DNA from: Coemansia sp. RSA 1804
Taxonomy: Eukaryota; Kickxellomycota; Kickxellomycetes; Kickxellales; Kickxellaceae
Reading direction: 5' to 3'
Length of the DNA stretch: 15,072 nucleotides
Assembly (NCBI GenBank): GCA_027578815.1
Contig: JANBTH010000541.1
Location: 1-15,072 of the forward strand
The notes beneath the pieces were generated by a model, which did not search any database, was not told the DNA's origin, and saw only the letters and a list, made by a program, of their open reading frames with translations. Of the stretch, positions 9,702 through 15,072 are shown piece after piece. Within the stretch, counting starts at the first letter, position 1, and each line of letters begins with the position of its first letter. The position numbers and the translations under genes were made by a program.

Positions 9702-10206
9702 GTGCCGCGAGCAGCTTCCGTTTTTGGAGGCATGCATTTTTGAGTCATTGCGTTTGGAGCCAGTTACTGGTGGCACTCTTGCGCGCGAAGCACCAAAGGG
9801 CGGCCTGACTATAAAGGATCATTTCATTCCTGAGGGCACAACAGTTACTGTCAATTTTGCAGCTGCTAATCGCCATCACAGACACTGGGACAATCCTCTA
9901 GAGTTCAATCCATCCCGCTTCCTTGGCAACAAGTCTGCTCAAAACAAGATCATGACATTCAGCTATGGTAGGCGCACATGCCCAGGACGTCAACTAGCAT
10001 GGTGGGAGATGTTTACCATTATTGCAAATGTTCTTAAGGATTATGATCTTGCACTTTTGCCCAACTGCAAACAATTTGGACCTGGAGTGCTTGACAAAAA
10101 CGGCTATCCCAAAACAATGGACTGGCACATGTTTATCAATATCAAGCCTGAAAACTCTGACCGTGACTGTCGTATTCATATATCCAAAGCAAGTTCAGCA
10201 GTGTAG

Positions 10207-10382
10207 CACACTGTCGACTTTAGTATTTTATTATATAATTACATATAATTGTTTGTGGGTAATTATCTGGAATATGGAACTTTCCATGAGATTTATCAAC
10301 AGTTAATGAAATAACAAGAAACATCATATTCTGTTAAAATATAAAGCTGATATTTAGAATGTTGAAATACTAGTATTTTAAT
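10207..10382 (+). other. P450 3' flank up to the copia remnant
   Basis: This AT-rich stretch between the P450 stop and the first transposon-like terminus probably holds the P450 3' untranslated region. It contains no open frame of note and no match to the LTR family of copies A and B. Confidence 0.4.
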
Positions 10383-10487
10383 TGTCAAGAAAATTAGTTA
10401 ACAAAAGGAAACCAAGAAAAGATAAACAGAGAATCACCACAAGTATTTACGTTAAAATTAGATATATAAATTATAAAACTGTTGACA
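10383..10487 (-). repeat. Candidate short LTR (105 bases) at the 3' end of the copia remnant
   Basis: The stretch begins TGTCAAGA and ends in TGTTGACA, so read on either strand it opens TGTCAA with near-matching eighth bases (TGTCAAGA versus TGTCAACA, 7 of 8). It begins where copia homology fades (just after KHVEFIM and a short tail), which is where a 3' LTR should start. An AT-rich TATATA-like string lies inside. Against it, 105 bases is very short for an LTR, no polypurine tract precedes it, and its left-hand target duplication cannot be checked because the other end of the element is lost. Confidence 0.3.
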
Positions 10488-12900
10488 TGTGAAGCTGGTT
10501 TCCTGGTGTCCATGATGAATTCAACATGCTTTTGGAATGGTTGTGCACCCAGCGCCTTTGTCAGTACATCTGCAGGCATATCAGCACCAGGTATGTGGAG
10601 TAGAGTGAAGGCACCACTCTCATACATTTCAACTAGTTTGTGGTGTGTGACTCTAATGTGTTTGGTGCGCTTGTGGTCAGTTGGTGAGTATACAAGTTTT
10701 ACAGCAGAGTTATTATCATTATAAAACCTCCTCCACCTTGTGACTGTCTCATTAAGTGATTTCAACAGAGCATCTAGCCATATCGTTTGAATGAGTACAT
10801 CATACAGAGCCATGAACTTGGCCTCAGTAGTAGATTTCGCTACAGTGGGCTGACATACTGACTTCCAGGATACTATATTTCCGTGAAGAAACACTGTGTA
10901 TCCAGTAGTCGATCTGTTTTTGTCCAGATCACTTGCATGATTGGCATCAGCATATCCATCCAAAATTGCATGTCCAGAGTCTGCATTGTGAAATTCCAAA
11001 CCATGTTCAGTGGTTCCTTTGAGATATCTCAAAACTTGCAGACCAGCCTTCCAATGCACTTCTGTTGGTGCAGATGTAAACTTTGCAAGTGTGTTTGTAG
11101 CAAAGGCAATATCTGGGCAAGTACAATTCGCCAAATACTGCAAAGAACCAACAAGACTTGCAAGTGGTTTGTCAACCACAGGAAATTCCTTTCCCTGTTC
11201 ATCATACATCACCCTCTGCAACTTTAGACCAGTTTCCATAGGTATTCTAGTTGGATTGCACTCTTGCATATTAAAACGCTTGAGCACATTTTCAACATAC
11301 ATTCCCTGATGAATTTTAATTGATCCATTGCTGCGTTGGACTTGTATTCCAAGCAGGTAGTTTAGTTCTCCCAAGTCCTTCATTGCAAAACGCTTAGAAA
11401 GGCTTGCTTTGACATCAACCATCATTTGCTCGTTTTCAGCTGCAATAACAAAATCATCCACATAAGCCATCATAAACACCTTACCTTGTTTACTCTGTCT
11501 CACATATGCCCTGAGATCTGCTGTAGAACGTGTGAATCCTTCTGCCATCATGAAATCATTGAGTGTCTTGTTCCATGACCTTGGCGCCTGCTTCAGTCCA
11601 TAGAGTGCCTTGTCTAGTCGCAGAACATGTCCATCTGTAATACCTGTGACACCATCTGGAACCTCAATGTGCACTGTCTCCTCAAGGGGGCTGTGAAGAA
11701 AGGCCGTTTGTACATCCATCTGATGTACTAGCATATTGTACTTTAAAGCTAGCACTAGGAGAATCCGAACTGAGTCAATCCGAACTACTGGAGCATATAT
11801 CTCAAAGTAGTCTTGACCATGTACTTGCTTGAATCCCTGAACGACTAATCTGGCTTTCAGGAGTGGCTGCTTGTTCTCACCAAACTTCTTGACAAACACC
11901 CATCTTGTGGTCAATGGAACAGTTTTAATCACATTTTGGGGAACAGAATGCCAAACCTTGTTTGCCAGACAGGAATCAATTTCCTTTGCACATGCAGCTT
12001 TCCATCCACTTGCCTCATCTGATGACATAGCCTTGTGATAGCTTGGTGGTCCTTCAATTGCATAGAATGCTGTCTCAGGGTCGCTGTCACTTGATTCCTC
12101 AGATACCACAGGAAAGTCAGATACATTATTACCCTGGGTTCTGGTCAATGGTAGAAAGCCGCTGCTTGTTGCTAACCGAGTCTGTTGCTGTTCACTGCTG
12201 CTTGCATTTGCCAGGCCTTGGCATGCAACTCGAGATGCTGTCATTGGATAATCACCAGGAATCTGAACAGCTGGTCAGAGAGATTTATTAGGGGCGAATT
12301 TCTCCTTAACTCTTGCCAGAAGCTGCTGTTTCTTTTACTGGACTAAGCTGTTTATCTCGTCTGCTGTAGTAACTGGCCCATTATGCTCGAAAACTCGCGA
12401 TCTCATCTTCTGCAGTACAAGTCGTCTATTGTGCACCTTGTCCTCCTCACTATCTGATTCTGAGTTGTCTGATGGAATTGTAGGCAAACCAGTTGGCGAT
12501 CTGTAGTCTGGGTCCTTGTAGAAGTTCACATCACTTGTTCTAATGTGTTTGACACCATTTGGAGTAAAAACAAGCATATTGTATAGATTATCATGAATGT
12601 CAAATCCAATAAATCTTCCTCTAACTGAACGACCTCCAAACTTTGTGCGCTGATGCTTGGGAACTGTAATCTCACCTTCTGTGCCAAATGCAACCAGTTT
12701 ACTGAAATTTGGTTTTCTCTTGTACCAACGCTGATATGGAAACTCATTCTGAATGGCCCTACTTGGTGAACGGTTTTTAATCCAGCTAGCATGCTTAACA
12801 GCATCCCCCAGAATGAGATGGGTAAATCAGCATCATGTAGAAAACACCTAGCTGTTTCACCAATGCTGCGATTAAACCTCTCTGCAATGCCATTCTCTGA
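10394..12900 (-). pseudogene. Ty1/copia retrotransposon polyprotein remnant (late integrase, RT, RNase H)
   Basis: Reading leftward, the fragment begins in the integrase core at the catalytic-Glu region (ENGIAER, near 12880-12897). It passes through the linker and then the RT domain with QMDVQTAFLHS, YGLKQAPRSW and the catalytic YVDD (11453-11464). It ends with a copia RNase H (YADANHASD, STTEAKF, NDNNSA, RTKHIRV, ADVLTKAL). Integrase N-terminus, protease and Gag are absent. Defects are a -1 frameshift in a C5 run at 12805-12809, an in-frame TAA at 12335-12337 and an in-frame TGA at 12275-12277. Downstream of these the frame is open for 616 codons from an internal Met to the stop at 10394. 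The left end abuts the P450 3' flank and the right end is cut by the gypsy element, so the rest of the copia may lie beyond the right edge of the window. It is non-functional as seen. Confidence 0.9.
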
Positions 12901-13104
12901 TGGTAATATATTGATAATAGTTAATAAATGGCTTATTGAAAATAGCTAAAGAGAACCCCTGTCATAATAATGTGGGTAAAAGGAATGTATATAATAGTAT
13001 AAGATGTTGTCAGTATTGCCCAGGAACAACATGACTTGCACTCATGCAGTCTTGCATCTCATGCATAGTGTCACTGTTGTTCCTTGTGATTGACGACCCT
13101 AATC
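12901..13104 (-). mobile_element. Degraded 3' end of the gypsy element (possible chromodomain tail and LTR remnant)
   Basis: This stretch joins the copia break to the gypsy integrase stop. On the minus strand, just after the stop, shifted frames read like a decayed continuation to a stop at 13010-13012. After that comes AT-rich DNA with a TATA-like string (12987-12998), as in an LTR. The copia boundary reads TGATGG or TGGTAA on the plus strand, so a TG...CA LTR ending here is possible, but I could not fix its other end, and no polypurine tract is evident. It is best read as the outer, possibly truncated, terminus of the gypsy element that inserted into the copia. Confidence 0.4.
13022..13084. 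repeat. Inverted repeat with 10-base perfect arms
   Basis: AGGAACAACA at 13022-13031 is exactly complementary to TGTTGTTCCT at 13075-13084, across a 43-base loop. The loop contains two near-identical strings, CTTGCACTCATGCA and CTTGCATCTCATGCA. It lies between the gypsy coding end and its presumed LTR. It could be an LTR-edge or hairpin structure, or chance within decayed repeat DNA. Confidence 0.5.
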
Positions 13105-13827
13105 TTATACATCATTGCCCTTTTTATTCACAGCATGTTTGAGGATCTTCTCAACTTCATATGTAGGCTCGTTGTTGTGTTCTGTAGCTGGAGGTGCATT
13201 CTCAGGCTCAGAGTGTTTGTACTTGGAGACAGACTTTTCTTGTTTGAGATAGTCAATTGAGATCACATCATGTAATCGCATCTGAGCTGGTAGCTTGATC
13301 CTGTATGCATTTTTGCCAACAGGCTCGATTACTGAGTAGGGACCATGCCACTTCAGATTAAGGGCCTTGCCTTTGTATCCAGTCAAATATGGTGGCCTAA
13401 CAAGCTTGCTTGAGATCCAAACTTTCTCTCCCCTTGAGAATTTCTGCTCTTTCCGTCCTTTGTCCACCTTTGCCTTTAAAAGCTCCTGTGTATGCTTTAT
13501 GTTCTCTAACACCTCTGCATGTAGACGTTTCATTTTGGATGCATGGCCTGCTGCTGTCTTGTTGAATTCGCCTTCAGGAATCTCGCTGCTCAGAAAAGCT
13601 GGTGAATTGGGCTCATAACCATAAACAGTGTAGAATGGTGAGTACTTTGTTGTTGTACTTGGGCTGCTGTTGTAGGCAAACTCTGCAGCTGTCAGATATT
13701 TGCTCCACTTGTTCTCTTTGCCTGCTGAAAATGTTCGCAGCATACCTTCTAATGTTCTGTTTACCACCTCTGTTTGTCCATCTGTCTTTGCATGTTTTGC
13801 TGAACTCATCCGAAGCTGTGAGCCTGC
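13105..13827 (-). pseudogene. Ty3/gypsy integrase C-terminal fragment with the start of a chromodomain
   Basis: The minus-strand frame starts at the LTR junction (AGSQLRMSS) and immediately shows the last part of the integrase core with the catalytic-Glu motif TDGQTE. It continues with the GPY/F module (WHGPYSVIEP...AYRIKLP) and a DVISIDYLK end. A terminal YEVEKILKH resembles the first strand of a chromodomain, but the frame stops about 12 residues later. That suggests a chromovirus-type element with a truncated or shifted chromodomain. The integrase zinc-binding domain and the first two acidic residues of the core are missing, having been lost at the LTR to the right. There is no internal stop or frameshift in the 240 codons seen. 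Confidence 0.88.
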
Positions 13828-13929
13828 TGTTGGAATTGATTGAATTTGCTGATTCTTCTTAATTCCTTATCTTTTCACTGTTGGAATTGATTGAATTTGC
13901 TGATTCTTCTTAATTCCTTATCTTTTCAC
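13828..13929 (+). repeat. Tandem duplication, 2 x 51 bases, at the LTR 5' end
   Basis: Positions 13828-13878 and 13879-13929 are identical: each runs from TGTTGGAATT to CTTTTCAC. Copy A has this segment once (9326-9376). The junction falls exactly at the TG terminus, which is more suggestive of one LTR inserted in another, or recombination with a broken LTR, than of replication slippage. Confidence 0.93.
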
Positions 13930-14248
13930 ATCCCATTGGTCAGTTGTTATCTTTACCATCTGCCCATTCAAGCTTCTTAGTTAGTCATTAGCATTGTTTG
14001 CTGATGCAATTGTTGTCAATTAGTAATCATGTATTTGTTTACTCTTTTGTTGATTACTAATTGTCCAGCAACCTCTCTGTTCCTATGGATATAAAAACCC
14101 CAAGGAACCTCAAGTATCTTCCTCTTAGTTGTTCTTTTAACTTTAACTCAACTTAACTTTTCTCTTAAAACTTCTTAGCTTTTCTTTAACTCTTCAAGCT
14201 TTCTTTTATAAATCTTTACTCCACTCATATTTATAAAACATTCTAACA
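13828..14248 (+). mobile_element. Solo LTR (copy B) of the same family as copy A, with a 51-base 5' duplication
   Basis: A full 370-base LTR (13879-14248) with TGTTGGAAT and ATTCTAACA termini is preceded by an extra copy of its first 51 bases. It matches copy A at about 97%. The flanks (CCTGC on the left, CAAAC on the right; TTCAC before the inner start) do not match, so there is no target duplication. It sits between two gypsy fragments that do not join up. The TATA-like element is conserved at 14090-14097. Orientation is plus, opposite to both neighbouring retroelement coding fragments, so it is not the gypsy's own LTR. Confidence 0.9.
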
Positions 14249-15072
14249 CAAACATCCTCTGATGAGGTGACTTTTGGCAACTTGTCAAGGAAACTAGTCA
14301 TATGCTCATAACGGCTGTCCTGGTTTGCCTGGAACTGATGCTCTTCTGTTGGTGGCCTAGAAAGTGCATCTGCAATCACATTCTGTTTACCTTCTCTGTA
14401 GGCTATGTCGAATTCGAACTCTGCAAGTATGTCCAGATGTCGAGCATGCATAGGTGTGACATTTCGCTGAACAAGCATGAATTGCAGTGCACGCTGGTCT
14501 GTTTCCAGAATAAATCGTTTCCCCAGCAGGTATGGTCGCCAAGCTTTAAGTGCATCAATAATTGCAAGTAGCTCTTTACCATATGTAGCATGTCGGAGCT
14601 CCCCCTTGGGTAGTTTGCGAGATGTGAATGCAATTGGGTGCCAACCTGAAGCATCCTGCTGTTGCAGCACTGCGCCTGTTGCATAACCTGAAGCATCTGT
14701 CTGTACTCGTTTTGGCTTGTCTGGATCAAATGGCTGCAGCACTGGGTTGCTAAGAATTGCCTGCTTTAGATTTTGCATAGCTTCTTTTGCACTGCTTGTA
14801 AACACGAATTTGTCAGTACCCCGCATTAAATCTGTCAGTGGTTTTGCAATCTGTGAAAAATTGCATATGAATCGCCTGTAGTAGTTGCAGAGCCCATGAA
14901 ATCGTCTAACATCACTAACATTGCGAGGTTCCTCCCACTTCTCAATTGCAGCTATCTTCCGACTGTCCATCTCCACTTTATTGTAGGAAACAACGTGTCC
15001 TAGGTATTCAACCTTGGATCTGAAGAATTCGCACTTGCTTCGCTTGCAAAACAGCTTCTCCTTGCGTAGAGT
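14249..15072 (-). pseudogene. Ty3/gypsy reverse transcriptase C-terminus and RNase H fragment (runs off the window)
   Basis: The frame is already open at the right edge and reads leftward. It has the RT tail (KCEFF...VEYLGHVVS) and the FHGLCNYYRRFI thumb/connection motif. RNase H follows with its acidic residues visible in TDASG, YGKELLA, ETDQRAL and NVIADALSR. About 40 residues of linker follow to SSEDVC, where the LTR begins; beyond that the frame reads into LTR sequence and stops at 14206. Orientation and order match the integrase fragment at 13105-13827, so both come from one element. The intervening linker, zinc-binding domain and most of the integrase core are missing. No stops or frameshifts are seen, so decay is mainly this one deletion. 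The upstream part should continue outside the window. Confidence 0.9.

Larger units (their letters stand above)
8193..10206 (+). pseudogene. Cytochrome P450 gene interrupted by a solo LTR
   Basis: Two halves of one microsomal P450 flank an LTR. The 5' half (8193-9325) starts at ATG 8193, has a membrane anchor at about residues 36-58 and the I-helix oxygen-activation motif AGTETT (334-339). It runs 4 codons into the LTR and stops at 9339-9341, giving 382 residues. The 3' half (9702-10206) carries ExxR (ESLR, 392-395 in joined numbering), NPSRF (447-451) and the haem signature FSYGRRTCPG with Cys471. Leaving out the LTR and one AAAGA copy gives one uninterrupted frame of about 545 residues, a normal length for the family. 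As it stands, the unspliced product lacks the haem-binding half and cannot be a P450. Neither half shows stops or frameshifts, which suggests recent disruption. Substrate and CYP family are not recognisable from sequence. If the LTR were spliced out (see findings) the gene could still work. Confidence 0.88.

Noticed and set aside
13828..14248. LTR copy B as the gypsy element's own LTR
   Set aside because: It lies inside the gypsy coding region, in opposite orientation, and belongs to the same family as the copy in the P450.
14302..14571. Plus-strand open frames opposite the gypsy RNase H
   Set aside because: These are mirror frames of a clear minus-strand RT/RNase H reading frame, with no independent support.

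Overview
The window looks like fungal nuclear DNA. It carries three uninterrupted host genes typical of fungi: a PFF1-type vacuolar membrane M28 protease, a small four-helix membrane protein, and a PTM1/GOST-family seven-helix membrane protein. These are followed by a microsomal cytochrome P450 and then a block of retrotransposon debris. The compact, intron-less host genes and short intergenic spaces would suit an early-diverging fungus such as a member of the Kickxellales (Zoopagomycota). That placement is my impression from the proteins, not something the sequence proves.

Host part (1-8192): the PFF1-like gene (551-4273, +) converges on the small membrane-protein gene (4393-5004, -). That gene shares a roughly 610-base intergenic promoter region with the divergent PTM1-like gene (5618-7447, +). 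A roughly 745-base AT-rich spacer with no recognisable gene leads to the P450.

Disrupted P450 (8193-10206, +): the gene is split between its I-helix and its K-helix (ExxR) by a 371-base solo LTR (9326-9696). The LTR is flanked by a perfect 5-base target duplication (AAAGA). Removing the LTR plus one duplication copy restores one continuous frame of about 545 codons with all P450 signatures, so the host gene is otherwise intact and the insertion looks recent. The LTR edges also happen to provide GT...CTAAC...AG in a register that would remove it in frame, which RNA data could test.

Transposon block (10383-15072): a minus-strand Ty1/copia remnant (late integrase, RT, RNase H; two stops and one frameshift) lies just past the P450 3' end. 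It breaks off at about 12900, inside its integrase, against the 3' end of a minus-strand Ty3/gypsy element. The gypsy element is itself cut into two open fragments: integrase C-terminus at 13105-13827, and RT/RNase H from 14249 to the right edge. Between them lies a second copy of the same LTR (13828-14248), about 97% identical to the first. This copy has a tandem duplication of its first 51 bases and no target duplication, and about 0.7-0.9 kb of gypsy coding sequence is missing around it. This fits nested insertions followed by LTR-LTR recombination. I see no tRNA, rRNA, CRISPR array or clearly new multi-gene system.
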